Assembly: GCA_029216955.1 (NCBI GenBank)
Contig: JANAVB010004111.1
Location: forward strand, 1 to 64,000
DNA from: Iris pallida
Lineage: Eukaryota; Streptophyta; Magnoliopsida; Asparagales; Iridaceae
Reading direction: 5' to 3'
DNA: 64,000 bases
Shown: piece after piece, positions 32,938-45,540 of the stretch
How the letters are laid out: each line of letters starts with the position of its first letter
Numbering within the stretch: the first letter of the stretch is position 1
Notes under the pieces: generated by a model
The model's database searches: none
Seen by the model: the letters and a program-made list of their open reading frames with translations, nothing else
What the model was told of the DNA's origin: nothing
Translations under genes and position numbers: made by a program

Positions 32938-35900
32938 CCACTTGTGTGCCATCCACTTGAGCTCCCGCATGCTATTATTTCATCATTAATCATAATTGAT
33001 TTAAATTTATGTATACATAATGATTTATTATAAAATTATTTTAATTATGTTTAAACCAATCTGTGTGTATATGGTACATATTATTTAGGGCCTCCCAGTC
33101 CATGTGCATATTATTTGGGCCCTCACTCATTAAACTGCATTCCAATTTTATTAATTCTAATATTAGTGTTGCTACTAAAATTGAAATGTTATCTTTCACT
33201 ACATATTATAGATTATTAATATTATAACAAGTATTCTTTTAGCCCAACCTAACTCCTTATTATCCTTAAGCCTATATGATAAATTCTATGTATTGAAACC
33301 TAGCCCAAGATTAGCCAAGCCCTATTTATTCCTAACTAATTCCTGAACCCAAATTCTTTTCCTCATGAGCCACTTCTCGATTTGGGTCTCCAATTCTTAT
33401 ACTTCAAGCCAGCCCATCCATATATCTATACATAGCTAAGCCCATATCACTATTTTAAAACCTTGAATAAAATCCCAAGCCCTAGCCCTATCCACTAAAC
33501 ACCATTCCTATACTCTCTCCACAATCCACACATAAATACAACAACAACACTCCAAACATCTAGTACACCAACACCAAATACGTAATCCCTTTACTAATAC
33601 ACACACACACCCCCCTAACTACTCTAAATACACAGCACACTCAATGCACCCCCACAATTTTCTTCTTTAGAAGACTCCTTTCAATCCTTCCATATCCCTC
33701 TTACTATTTCCATGCAAACACAACCTACCCATATGCCTGCGACTACCTTCCCTGACCCCTGCCAGTGGCCACAGGCATGCTAGGTTCTGCCAAGACCAAC
33801 ACTCCTCTCTCATTCTCTTTATGTACATTGCTCACCTCCTCCTAAAAACCTAGCCGACATCTTCACTTTCTCTTCCTTCTCTATCATCTTCCTCTGGCCC
33901 ACAACCCGTACCACTGCACCATAGACGATGACAGCAATAAGTTCAGAGTAGACCCATGGCCGTGCACCCACATCCGTGTGCGCCCCCGCGTGGCCGGTCG
34001 ATTGTGAGTTTCTCGTGTGCGCGTTGGACTGGGGCAGTTGTTGCTGTTGATGGCTGTGCCCCCGTACGGCCACTCAGGCACCAGGCCGCCACCACCGAAC
34101 CCCGGGGTTGTGATACTACTGCGTCGCAACCGCTAGCGGTAGCGCCGCAGGACGGCACCAGCGTGCTGCCACGATAGTACACGGGACAACAACGCTTGAG
34201 CGCGAGCGCAGCGCGCACGCCGTCGGCGACCCCCGACGACTAGCACGTGACCCACGCGAGCGCCGCAGGCACGCCTCCTTTCTCCTCGTTGCGTAGCGCA
34301 GGCTATTCGTGCATTTTGCACGAGGTTCCGTCGTGACGCACGCGAAATCAAATCCAGAATTACATGTTGGGACAACAACTTTGGACATATTTTCTGGACA
34401 ATCTGACCCTTGGATCGTCGATCTGATTCTTCCACCTCAATCCTGGTATATACCCCTTCGCTCACCTAAAATTTCAACTGTTAATTCTATCGTTTGATAG
34501 ATCAAAACTGACCACCAAGTTGACTGTTTAGATTACGTTTATTTTGGACAGTTTTGTGGAGCCAACTTCGTAGATCCGTTTCTCTCTCGTCGAAGCTCCG
34601 ACAGATGGACCACCAACTCTGATGCGTAGAAGGTATAACCACCTTCATGCCATAAAAACTTCAACTTCATAGAATGCAGTTTAATTGGTCGAAATCGACG
34701 CCAAAGTTGGCCTCTCGAAACCGTAATTTCTAACTTGTAAAATTCTAATTTTGAACCCGGAACTCCGGATTCTAGTTCTGACACCACCAGTGGACTCATG
34801 GCGTTATTTCGGCTAAAATTTATATATAATTTGCTGTGTTTGGAGGACATGGTTCCCGGCACGCATTTTCGTACAAACCGGGTTCCAATGTCCGAGTCAA
34901 CAGACTATTTTGAGATCGGCTCATCCGATCCAATTTCGGATATACCGTTGGGTTCGTATCGTTATTATGGACTCATGGACATATAATTTGCTCAGTTTAG
35001 CGGACTTTTATCCTGACACATTTTTCGGTACAAAATGGGTCCAACGACGGACATCGTTTGACCTAAAATTACTGTTTTGCCCCTGTGTCCAAATTGGACT
35101 TATGGGTAGATTATACTAGCTAATTTGACCATTTTGGATACGTTGGTGATGTTTGTTTCATCGTCTGACGACGTTTGTAGATTTTTCTTTATGTATCACC
35201 ATTAATTGTAATTAATTCCTATGTATGTTCGTATTTCGGAATCCGTGCGTCAAAACTGAGATCAGTCGATTTCAGTGATCTCGCATCGTTGAAATTGACA
35301 AGATGACCATATAGATTGTCAAGATAAGATTGTTGAACATGCGGTTGATCATCTTGCCTCAATTTGTGTCATATGTTTTGTTGTACGAATAGCGAGATGC
35401 AACTTGATATTTTAAACCTATAACTTGCAATCCATATTATTAGCAATAATGATTATAGAGGCTAGTGTGACCTAGTTCTAGACGATATAATTACAAGTGT
35501 CTTAGATAACAAAAGGTAATATGTGATTAGAACGACCCAAGCTCCCTAGGTAGGAGTTATTAGTCATACGTGTACTTTAGTGTGTGGTATATGTTTGTTT
35601 ATGATTTGGGTTGATAGATATTTGCTTGGAGTATGGTTCTCATGGATAGTGGGGATAGACTTTGGTATTGCAGTCTCAATACAGTTTGGACAACTCTAGG
35701 CAAGTATACCTTGCCAATTTGATATATAGTATTTACATGCTTGTTTCCTTATCAGTCTTTCACTTGGATATACTGCTACATGATTCACCTGCTCTCATCG
35801 GTATGGTTATGCGATTATACCTGCTGGCACATAGACATGATATACGGATTCATATGCATGGCATATAGGTGATTCGTTTATGATCTTTGGATATTTACTT

Positions 35901-36578
35901 GATGGTGGATTTTCTGTACATGTTGAATGGACTTCTGGACTTATCGATTGTTAGAGTCGGACTAGACGTGTCGTGGATGCAATACGAGTAGTTTCATTAG
36001 GCAGGGAGGATGGTCACTAGACGGAGGCGCAAACTGTAGCTTACTTTAGTGATGTTGCTGCAGCTGGTGACTCTCACTACTGCACATGTACTCCTTAGAG
36101 ACAGCATCTCTGTCGAACGTTGTCCTCAAGTGCATTTCACACAGACTAGATAGTCTACTTAGTAGTAGTGTTACTGATCACCTGACTATTTTTCTGTTAC
36201 ATGTTCCTAGATTATATGTTTACCCCTTCACATGTTATTTACTGTACTTCATTTTGGCATATATATTATGTATCTTGCTACGTCCCACTGAGGACCGGAT
36301 TCCTTCCAGGTATATGCTGAGATCTGACATAGGATATTAAGGGTTTACTTCTTCGGATTACTCTTTCATGTATCGTCAGTTGATGCCTTCTTATCATCCT
36401 TTTGTAGTATTTCATATCTAGATTTCTTAGTAGTTTTAGTAAAATTTGTGGATGTATACTATGGATACTTGGACACTTGACAACTTATACGCATTTGAGC
36501 TGGACTGGAGTCCGCTTGAATACGTAGCTGACCATTGCCACGTAGCCTAGTCCCGCATATTTTAGGACTAAGGCGTGA
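32938..36578 (+). other. Noncoding sequence ending in an LTR-like terminus (possible solo LTR)
   Basis: No TE protein is visible. The right edge reads AGGACTAAGGCGTGACA, an end typical of some gypsy LTRs, and is followed directly by LINE sequence. Two related segments about 160 bp apart (34819 and 34978) share ATATAATTTGCT and a CGGACATTTT/CGTACAAA pattern. A matching LTR start or target duplication was not found, so the element type is uncertain. The many short ORFs are not supported as genes. Confidence 0.4.
33940..34340. other. GC-rich patch
   Basis: A local stretch much richer in G+C and CpG than its AT-rich neighbours (for example around 33960-34280). Overlapping frames exist on both strands, as GC-rich random sequence gives, and none resembles a known protein. 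Confidence 0.5.
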
Positions 36579-37150
36579 CAAGTAGTATGCTTGATTGCAG
36601 GTCTATTCTAGCTCAAGGTGCTTGTTGGTGTATCAAAGATGACTGGGTTAACATTTGGGATGATCCATGCATCCGTCATCTACCTTGGTTCAGGATCACA
36701 TCAACTCCTAATATTGAATTTGACCTTTATCTGGTAAGAGATCTCATAAACCACCACACAAGAAACTAGCGTGCACACATTATTAATCGGCTGTTCCACC
36801 CCCATAAAGCCCAGGCAATCTTAAAGATAAATCTTATTGGAGAGGAAGGGGAGGATGTTCTAATATGGATCAAATCTACGAACGACATATTCACTACTAA
36901 ATCTTTATATGAATCAATTAGACAGAGTGTTCTCTCATCATCACCGTCAAATAAGTTGGTCAGTTTTAAATGAAGTATGTCGTAGAAAATTCAAAATTTG
37001 CCGCCAAAGATTACATTACCTCCATATTTGGAGATAAGTCCTAGACTATATTTTATGTATTCTTTTACAATGAACATGTCCTAGCCTATTATGCCACAAC
37101 TCAAGAGAATAATCAGAACGAGCGATTGCATTGATTACATTTGACTAGTC
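36579..37150 (+). pseudogene. LINE reverse transcriptase zinc-binding (zf-RVT) remnant
   Basis: The plus frame SILAQGACWCIKDDWVNIWDD matches the GxxWxIGxGxxxxIWxDPW block that follows LINE RT domains. Further on, with stops and frame changes, come an FTTKSLYESI-like segment and a KFKICRQRLHYLHIW-like segment. Only the C-terminal part of a LINE ORF2 is present, broken at its left by the LTR-like end at 36578. Confidence 0.7.
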
Positions 37151-37280
37151 TTCAAGAAAACTCACATTCATATCCTCACGATACTCTCATTATATCAGCA
37201 TCTAGTATGTATGCATCATATGACCAACTTAACCATGGAGTGATTAATAATCTGTAGCAGTTAAGAATGGAAGCTACCTG

Positions 37281-38523
37281 TCACGCCCAGTACCAGAATA
37301 TAGAGACGGACATGGCCAACTACCCTGTATAAGGTACAAAGATGTCATACGACGATCACGGCTGTCACTAGACTTGTGGTGCATGCTACAATCAAGTCTC
37401 CTAGGGTCTCTCAGAACATCCATGTCTCAATCATTCAATCAAGAATCAGCAATTAATGATCATATAAGATAAAACAATAAGGCGTCCCCGATGCTTCATC
37501 AAAATGATCATAAGAACTAGCTTTTCAAAATAACAACTAGCATATAGAGTCAACAATATATAACCATAATCAGCTACAGTCTGATTAATGCCAATTATGT
37601 AAGAAAACTAAATGTCCAGAACATCTATCTAAACAGGTGCCGGTGGCTAAATGCCAAAGTGTAAAATAATGATATTAAAGTGATGAAGAAGAAACCCAGT
37701 CCTCCGACAACCATGCTTCTAGTATGCACCATCGTCAGAAAGGAAAGCTAGATCTTCATGCGCTGATACGAGATCTGGCCAAACAAAACCAGTAGGGTTA
37801 GCCCCGAATAGAAAGTACCATAAGGAAGCACATATGAATGAGACAAAATCTAAGCAATAAAATAAGACATGGGCTATGGGTTATAGGCTTATACTATATC
37901 ATCGAGGCAATGCAACACTCTTACAACCAAACAAGGACAAATAGTACCTTAATTACTCTGAGGTAAAATACATCCTAAACTCACGGTCAGGTTAATGGCT
38001 TCTGCTTTGCAACTTTGGCCCATAGTCTCTCGTAGCACGTTAACCCAACCCAACACCAAACAAAGACATGGGTTGGACCACGCACCACGACAGTCTATAT
38101 TCTTCGGCTACTAACAAAAAAATATATCACAAACAATTCAGTTTACAAGCAGCCAATCAATCCTACACTTTCTACGATTTGCTTGGATTATCCCAGTAAT
38201 GCTTATATAAAGGAATCCTCAGATCGTATCTGTCGTAGCAGGGCTAGACAATCCAATAATAACACTTAGAACATAGAATACACACTGGTGACTCGTACGG
38301 CCACAGTGTGGAACATGTAACACATAGCACATAGTAGTCGGATATTGTCATCCACTAATTGAGGATATTAAACCATATCTATGGTGTCTAACCTGTATGC
38401 CATAACTGATGTCTATGAGGTGGCTAGTATTACACGATCTCAAAATTTCCTTCCCTTCTAATGCTTCTACCAATTTAAGTTGCTTAGTTTAACCCTTTGT
38501 TGGTCTTAGAATCACATGCCATG
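37281..38523 (-). other. LTR-like noncoding sequence, possible second solo LTR
   Basis: Begins TGTCACGCCCAGTACC (minus-strand end ...GGGCGTGACA), the same terminal style as the sequence ending at 36578, and continues without coding potential to the start of Tat-2. The other end is unclear; Tat-2 may have truncated it. Confidence 0.35.
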
Positions 38524-40634
38524 TGTAGAAGCATGGAATTTCAGGCGCATTCACAGACCAAAATTCCTATGCGCCTAACACTACATGCGCCAGGGAGCTC
38601 AAACGAAGTACTTGGCACAGCAAGACAGCAAAAGTATAGACATCAAAAGGATTTTTATTTTATATAAAAGTCTATAAAATGTCTAAAAAAGACTTTACAA
38701 AGGAGAATTTCTACAAAAAGAAAGATCCTAATACTATAGCCAGGCGGAGCAAACTGCCATGCGCCCTCCACCAGGCGCATCATCAGTCAGGCGCATCACT
38801 TCAGCGTCTCAGTCAGGCGTGTCTCTTCAGCGTCTCAGTCAGGAGCAGCCTTCATCGTTTCAGTCAGGCGCATCTCTTCAGCGCCTCAGTTATGCGCATC
38901 ATGAAGTCTCAGCATATGCACCTTACTTCGACCCGATCAAATGCTTCAACTAATGAAGCATTTATTGAGCAGAACAGGAGTGGACGATCAACCCCACTCT
39001 TGCAGGAGGTAGAGCACTCCAAAGCCCAATGAAAAGGAGAGCACCGCAATCGATCCGCGGCTAAAGGAGCAGCTTTCAACACAACCAGAATGGGTAACAC
39101 CCACTCTGGCAGAAGAAAGAGTCTCCAACGCCGGAAGCACCACAATTCCGATCTGCGGCTCTTCCAGCATAACGGAGACAGGGCTCGAGGATCCTGATAT
39201 TTGGATGCAACATGCACCTTCCGCCTGCCTCAGAAGCCCTCGACTCCGACTTTTGGATGTAACAGTCACCTTTAAGTGTATGAACGAAGACAAGTCGTCG
39301 CATCTTCACCCTCGGGAGCATCTCGTTAACAGAATGTGCTCGAGCAAACAAGTTTATTCGGGAAGACGTGAGAGAACGAGAAGCAAACTCTCTCCTTGCC
39401 ACTATTTATAGGCCGGGCAAATCAAACCCATGCGCCAAGTGGCGGGCTCTCCGAATCCCGTGCAATGAATTTGCATTCATGGTGATGAACCTGACGCTTC
39501 GAATTCAGCCAAGTCAAAACGGCTATTTAAAGCACTTAAAGAATACAAAAGTCGGACCAATAAAGGCACGTCATGCAAAAGGATGCGCCGGTCAGACACC
39601 GCGTATCGAACAGACGCGCCCGTCAGTTCCAAAGCGCCCCGTATGGATGCGCCCAACAAAGCACAAATCCATGCGTCCTAAATCAAACATGGACCCATGC
39701 GCCCATTTTGGCTTGTCACCCATCAAGCAATTAATGCTCAAGTGACAGAGTTGGCAGCACGTCCCCCGAGGACTGGACAGTTAGCATCTTTTTCAGAAGA
39801 CGAAGCGTCGCTGACATCAGCATCATCATTACTTTCCTTTGACGGTTACGACCCACGTGGCCGACCAACCACTCGTATGCGCCTCAGCGGCCATGCACCT
39901 GAAGACTCGCATGCGCCTCAAAAATCGTGCACCCCGACCGGTTCATGACTCCTGAAGGTTGTGAGCCAAAGTCTTCTCATGCGCCCAATCCCAGGCGCAT
40001 CCTATCAGATCACTCTCCACCAAATCCAAGATTTTTGAGCAACGGGCATGCGCCACGTGTCTTTTTACTCAATTCAGCCTATGAAGAGGTGCTAATCATC
40101 CAAGATCTCAGCAACTGAAAGATCATCTTCTCTGCTACGTGTCAACTCACAAATGCAGCATGAAGGATTCAACCCACAAATGATGGTGCATCATCCATGC
40201 GCCTCCCGCAGCTTCAACCACGTGGCGTCCCTACGTATAGGCGCATCCTACATATGCGCGCATGAGCAGCCAGCCTGCAAGCTATAAATAGAGGGATCAT
40301 TTCCTTCTTCTACACATACCGACATACAGACCACGTAATATACATACGTACACAGACAGAAAAAGGCATCAGAGTTATCATCCACCAAGATCGGAAGAGA
40401 CACTCAACATCTTCTTCCCATCTATAAACTCCAGCACCCAGAGCAACTCAGACCTTCAGAGAACCGAGAACCGTCGTCAGATCGTCAACGGAGTCAACAC
40501 ATTACCACTCGCTCCATCGACACAGGGACCTAGATAAATAAAAGTATTCTCCTAGGACTACATCTAAGTCCTATATTGTAACAATGTTCTTTTTGTAATT
40601 GAAATTTGCAATAAAAAGATTTTAATGGCAAACA
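38524..40634 (+). repeat. Tat-2 5' LTR
   Basis: Runs from TGTAGAAGC to ATGGCAAACA, just before the PBS. It has a sense TATAAATA at 40283-40290 (GCTATAAATAGAGGG), the likely element promoter, and a TATAAATA on the minus strand at 39403-39410. ATGCGCC or GGCGCAT heptamers occur about twenty times in both orientations. Confidence 0.9.
38774..38905 (+). repeat. Minisatellite in the Tat-2 LTR
   Basis: About five imperfect units of roughly 27 bp of the type CAGTCAGGCGCATCACTTCA with GCGTCT, carrying the GGCGCAT heptamer. Confidence 0.75.
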
Positions 40635-41740
40635 GGCTGGCGACTCTGCTGGGGACCTCTTTCTCCTCCACCGAAAAAGCTGTGTCGTAATCCGACGATG
40701 TGAAGGTGGGCTCCTCCCACAAGATACTGGTCGTACGCTTCAATCAACAGGCATATGAGGAGTCCATCTCTGAAGGCAGTACAAGTCCTTCGAAGCGGCT
40801 GCCAAAGCCGAAGAAGACTCGCCCAGTCTGGGTGTACAAGGTCGAGGCCCCTGGCACCACCACTGAAGGGAAAGCGCCGATGCAGTCTACCCTTCTAGCT
40901 GACGTCCTCAGCAGCCAGGATATGCCCACCGGTGCAGCGCATCTCTCGGGAAAACTTGGTGCTGACCACATTCCCCAGCCATCTCCTTCTCAGACAAGGA
41001 AGATGTGCCGACGGAGCAGGGGCACATCAAACGCCCGACGTAGTAACTCTGATGTGCCACAGAAGGCTTCTGTCTTTGACAGACTCACTCGCTGTCGTGG
41101 CTAGAAGAATTTGGACTCTGAGTACTATACACCCCAGCGGGCAGGTACGAAGAAGTCTAAGGCAGCACGGGCCATGCGCCTCAAACGTGCTATGCCAGCG
41201 GCAAACCAGAGGCATGCGCTCACAATCATGTGCACTACTGATGGTAAGCTATACAAGGTCGACTCGGGTGCTTCTGTGCCAGAAATGAGCCGACCTTCAA
41301 AGTCCTTGCCTCACATGGGCGCATCTGTTGTGTTTGTAACCAAGTCGAGCAAGACAAACTCTGTGGTCTTGAACCCCAGCGCCTACATAGGATGTGCGTC
41401 TGTGGCTGGTTCAAGTCACTGTAAATGTTGTACCCCCACTACTGATCTGAGCGCATCTTCTGCGTTGATTCAGGGGGTGCAGCATTCACCTGACCACCCT
41501 GGCGCTTGGCCTTGCCATGCGCCTGATGGGGGTGCGAAGGTGGCACTCTCCTCTAATGATTTACGTAATGTGATCAGTCACAAGTGCCGATCAGGTGAGT
41601 CGACTGACAAGCATAATGCGCCCCTCACAGGGCACACCTGTGCTGTAGTTACCATCAACTGTTGTTGCAAAACAACAGTCCCACCACCAAGGCAGTCTGT
41701 GTTCCAGCGGCTGCAATCATCAACACCCCTCCAAAGTTGA
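40625..41740 (+). pseudogene. Tat-2 ORF1, starting inside the LTR and reading through the PBS
   Basis: ATG 40625 lies in the last 10 bases of the LTR. The frame reads MANRLATLLGTSFSSTEKA, where LATLLG is the translated PBS, the same peptide as in Tat-1 (MATLLG). The KILVVRFNQQAYEE block and a KKTRPVWVYK block match Tat-1 ORF1. In-frame stops occur at 40688 (TAA) and 41102 (TAG). The C-terminal part has KASVFDRL and later RQSVFQRL, equivalent to the SVFDRLNF of Tat-1. The TGA at 41738-41740 may be the true ORF1 end or another mutation, because the same frame continues into gag. Confidence 0.75.
40638..40655 (+). other. PBS of Tat-2
   Basis: TGGCGACTCTGCTGGGGA, three bases after the LTR end; identical to the PBS of Tat-1 interior B. 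Confidence 0.88.
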
Positions 41741-44700
41741 CTCGGGAAGAAGAAGTCAATTGAAGAGGAACCAGAATTAAAAGTTGCTTCTTGCAACGTG
41801 ATCTCTAACTCCTTGTCAATCCGAAAGGTGACTGGCAACTCCTCGGTCTCGTCCTCATCCAAGAGCCAGCCGAGGAAAACTAAGACAACTGTCCCATCCT
41901 CTGGAGTGTTTGAAGGCACTCGGGGGAGAAAGAATATCTTGGAGGAAGCTGGGGGTAGTCAAGCCCTTGTTGATCCTCCTTCTGAAGATGAAAATGTCCT
42001 CCAGAGCATAGCTGGGGGTAGCCAAATCCTTGTTGATCGTCCTCCTGAAGACGAAGACGTCCTCCAGAGCACAGCTGGGGGTAGCCAAGTCCTTGTCGAT
42101 CCCGAAGGCGAAGATATCCCCCAGGACATAGCTGGGGGTAGCCAAGACGAAGCTCCAGGAGAAGCGACTCCTCTACAGGAGAGTGAGGCCGAAAGCGAAG
42201 CCTCAACTAATCCATCCACTTCCAGCCACGTCATGACCGTATACATGACTGGGGGTGATACAGAGTCAGATGCGCCGCCAGCAGACCTTGTCCAACGCAT
42301 GGATACGTTGGAGGGGGGACTCAAAACCCTCTCTGCCTCCATGCAAACACTGACTCAGGCAGTGTTTGAGATACGGTCAGCTTTGGCCAGGGCACCTTCT
42401 ACCGGTCCTGATCCAGGGGCCAATGGAGAATCAAGTGTACCCCTTCAATGGGAATCCTTGGATACAGATCGCCGTAAAGCACCTCGGACGTCGGAGCCAT
42501 CAAATGCTCAACTCCAGGATGTACCACCTTCTTCGACTCCCAGCTCCACGGAAGATGTGGTTGAGATGATCAGGGACTTGCGTGAGCGCTTTGAGTCCAA
42601 GAACAGACAGAAGGAGCACCAAAAAATGGGGATTCCACAACCATACCCCCTCGAATGGAACAAAATGGTTTATCCTCCCAAGTATAAACCACAAACATTG
42701 ATGCCATACGATGGGAAGGACTCTCCATGCCGCTATCTGACGTACTTCTAGTCTCAAACGGGACATCTCCCGAAGGAAGATGCACTACTCACCAGCATAT
42801 TTGTCGGGGCACTGAAAGGAGTGGCTTACGACTGGTACTACAGTCTCCCTGACAACTCCATATCTTCCTTCGACGACTTGATGCATCTCTTCCTCGATCG
42901 TTTCTATGACGGAGGGAAGGACATGACAATGGCGTCCCTCATAGAGATACGTCAGAAGGAGAAGAAAATAGTTCGAGCATTCATCGAACGGTTCCGACAA
43001 GCCTGCTTCAGACTGCCCCCGGGCATGCCAGAACATGCACTCCTCTTCTCCTGCAGCATGAACATGCTGTCTGCGATCAAACTCTGGCTCAACTCCACTC
43101 CTTCTCCCGACTGGAGTTTATTGATCATCGAGGCCGAAGCAGCAAAAAAGAAGGCGTCAAATGCTCGTCTTCTGGGAGTCAGTTTTCCTGCCTTTGAGGA
43201 CAAAGGAAAACGGCATGTAGCCAACAACCCTGGGCGAGAAACGAAGGGGAAGAAGGCGTTGACTGTCAATGCCTCCAAAGGTGCATCAGCACCTACTCAG
43301 AAGCCTCCACTTGCACCAAGGCCAAAGGAGGTTTATTCTTTCAACGATGAAGACACCTTGCAACTCTTCGAGATATTGAAGCAGGGTGACAAGATCAAGC
43401 TACCGGACCCAAAGCGTCCTGACGAAGTTGGAAGAGTGGACAATCCGAGGTACTGTCACTACCATCGGTTTGTCGGACATCCAACTAAGGACTGCTACAT
43501 CCTCAAGAACTACATCCAGCGCAAGATCAATGTGGATATCATCTCCATCAACTACGAGGAGAAAACGGTCTCGGCCAACCTGGTGTCACTCCAATTTGGC
43601 ACCTTGCCGCCAATCACAACACAAGATGGCGTCGTCCCCATCCTAAAGGCGACAATGGAGGTGGTTAACCTACCACCTACTCGTGACAACGTGAGTGGAC
43701 TCATCCCACTCACCACATCCCGGGGAGAGGTCTTATGGGTTCATCCTGACCTCGTCTCCGAAGTCACTCAACCGGGGGTACGTTCTACCTCCAAAACCAA
43801 GGGCAGGAAGATCAAGTCTTGCCGCATGGTCTCTTCCTCTGCGGAAGAGGCACTTTCTGTACAGACGCGTTCACATCGGAACGCCCAATCTGAAGAAGCT
43901 GTCATCGAAGTGGTGCCTCCTTGCACCGTCCCTGCTGCCCAGGAAGAGGGCCCATCCAGGCCTCCAGCAGCCAATAAACATAAGCATGTAGTGGCTCATT
44001 TCGACAAGCCTTTGCGAAAGGAGAATGCTTCGGGGCTAGCCAAGCCCCACAACTTCGACATACTGGCACAACTTGCCAGTACTCCTGCTCGCCTATCTCT
44101 GTTTGAGCTTCTTCGTCTTTCCAAAGACACTCGTGAAGCTCTCTGTGAAGCCTTGAAGGATGCTGAATCCTTCATTAGTCAGGTCAAGCAGCCTGAGGAT
44201 ACCCCGACCACATGTGCGTACTGCCATTGTGCGGATGAAGTTATCCCTAACATAACTTTCACCCAACAAGACATGCTGCTCAAGCACAACCGACATAACA
44301 GGCCACTGTATTATACGGGGTATGTCGGTTCCGTCAAGGTAAAGCGAATTTAGATCGATCCAGGGTCTTCCCTCAGCATCATCCCTAAGATGTTGCTCTC
44401 AACACTGGGGATCCCAATGTACCGTCTGACACCTTCCAACACTACAATCAGCGGTTTTAATGCTAGTAAAAGTGAACCGCTGGGTAAAATACGACTGAAA
44501 TGTCATATCGGTAACCTCCGAACTGAGGTGACTTGCTATGTCGTGGACGCTGACGTCAACTACAACCTCCTACTGGGACGTCCGTGGCTGCATGAGTACG
44601 TGGTGGTGCTATCTACGCTCTACCAATGTATGAAGTACGTGTCCACCAACGACAACATTCGGACAGAGTTTGCGGACATTGACCCTTTTAAGGGGGTCGA

Positions 44701-44836
44701 AGCCTACTTCACTGATTCTACCCTGTACAAGTCGCCCGACAAAGGGGAAGCCAATGATGCTGACGATAAAGCAGAAACGGCAGCAGAGCCGAACATGGAG
44801 CCAGAGATGATTCCCGATGCTTCTTTGAAAATTTGA
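41741..44836 (+). pseudogene. gag-pro: Tat-2 gag-protease
   Basis: One frame with TAG at 42749 and TAG at 44351, the latter replacing the Tyr codon just before the protease active site IDPGSS. The gag domain includes YPPKYKPQTLMPYDGKDSP, AYDWYYSLPDNSISSFDD and FIERFRQACFRLPPGMPEHAL. It is followed by the CHYHRFVGHPTKDCYILK knuckle-like motif. The protease part has NLLLGRPWLHEY and FADIDPFKGVEAYF, both close to Tat-1. Near 41950-42150 gag carries a coding minisatellite of about 21 residues (GGSQILVDRPPEDEDVLQS). Confidence 0.88.
41946..42150 (+). repeat. Coding minisatellite in Tat-2 gag
   Basis: Three to four units of about 63 bp beginning AGCTGGGGGTAGCCAA. They encode GGSQ(A/I/V)LVD followed by an acidic Glu/Asp-rich stretch. 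The frame is kept through the array. Tat-1 has no equivalent array here. Confidence 0.85.
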
Positions 44837-45540
44837 CTCAAAGGGAAATCGCCTCAGATGCTGCCTCCCATGACCATCAAGCTACCTGGAAAAGCACCAA
44901 CTTCTCTAGGTAGAACACCAACTGAAGCTCCCTTAAAGATATGGCTCAAGGGAAAGCCGCCTCAAACATCGGCTCCCCTTATGAAAAAACTATAGGGAAA
45001 GGCACCAATCACTGAAGGTGCAGTTGAGGCACCTCTGAATGTGCGTCTTAAAGGCAAGCCTCCGCAATCATCCGTTTCATCGAAGCTGCCGGAGAAGGCA
45101 CACATAGCCCTCTCGGACCCCAAGGTCAAAGCTGCGGTGGACTCTCCCGAACCAACCCTAGTACTCACAGATGAAGAGCTAGGGGAATACATATCTGCTG
45201 ATATAGATGCACCCTCTCTGGACAATGTAATCCCGCGGAACAAAATCTTGTGTTTCATCAATAATAGAGTATCTTTTAATTATTCTAGTCTTCCACATTG
45301 GAATACCATGTATACATTAGATAACGCTCTACGGTTGTTGTAAACACAAATAACGACCATCAATCATGTAAATCGAGTAGTCCCGTCCCAAGGGGTCTGT
45401 TTCGTAGTCCCACCGCGGAATCGAGACGAAGAATCCATCATCTTCAGCAAAGTCGAGCGTCATCAAGACCTCCTGCCACTCGAGCAAGAACCAGATACCG
45501 GCAGAATACAAGTCTATCGGTACACGGACAAGGCAAAGTA
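44837..45540 (+). pseudogene. Tat-2 protease-RT linker with Lys/Gly repeats
   Basis: Repeated peptide of the type APLKIWLKGKPPQTS (at least four degenerate copies, 44830-45070), interrupted by stops. It is followed by an acidic region (LTDEELGEYISADIDAPS). It is the positional equivalent of the IKVKGR repeats in Tat-1. An intron here is possible by analogy with Ogre but I could not fix its ends. Confidence 0.6.

Noticed and set aside
33819..34465. Overlapping ORFs on both strands in the GC-rich patch as a possible host gene
   Set aside because: Frames overlap in several registers, have no recognisable motif and are what GC-rich sequence gives by chance.
36579..37280. Intact LINE or host gene next to the LTR-like end at 36578
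   Set aside because: Only the zinc-binding C-terminal part is recognisable and it is broken by stops; no RT core, endonuclease or poly(A) tail is seen.
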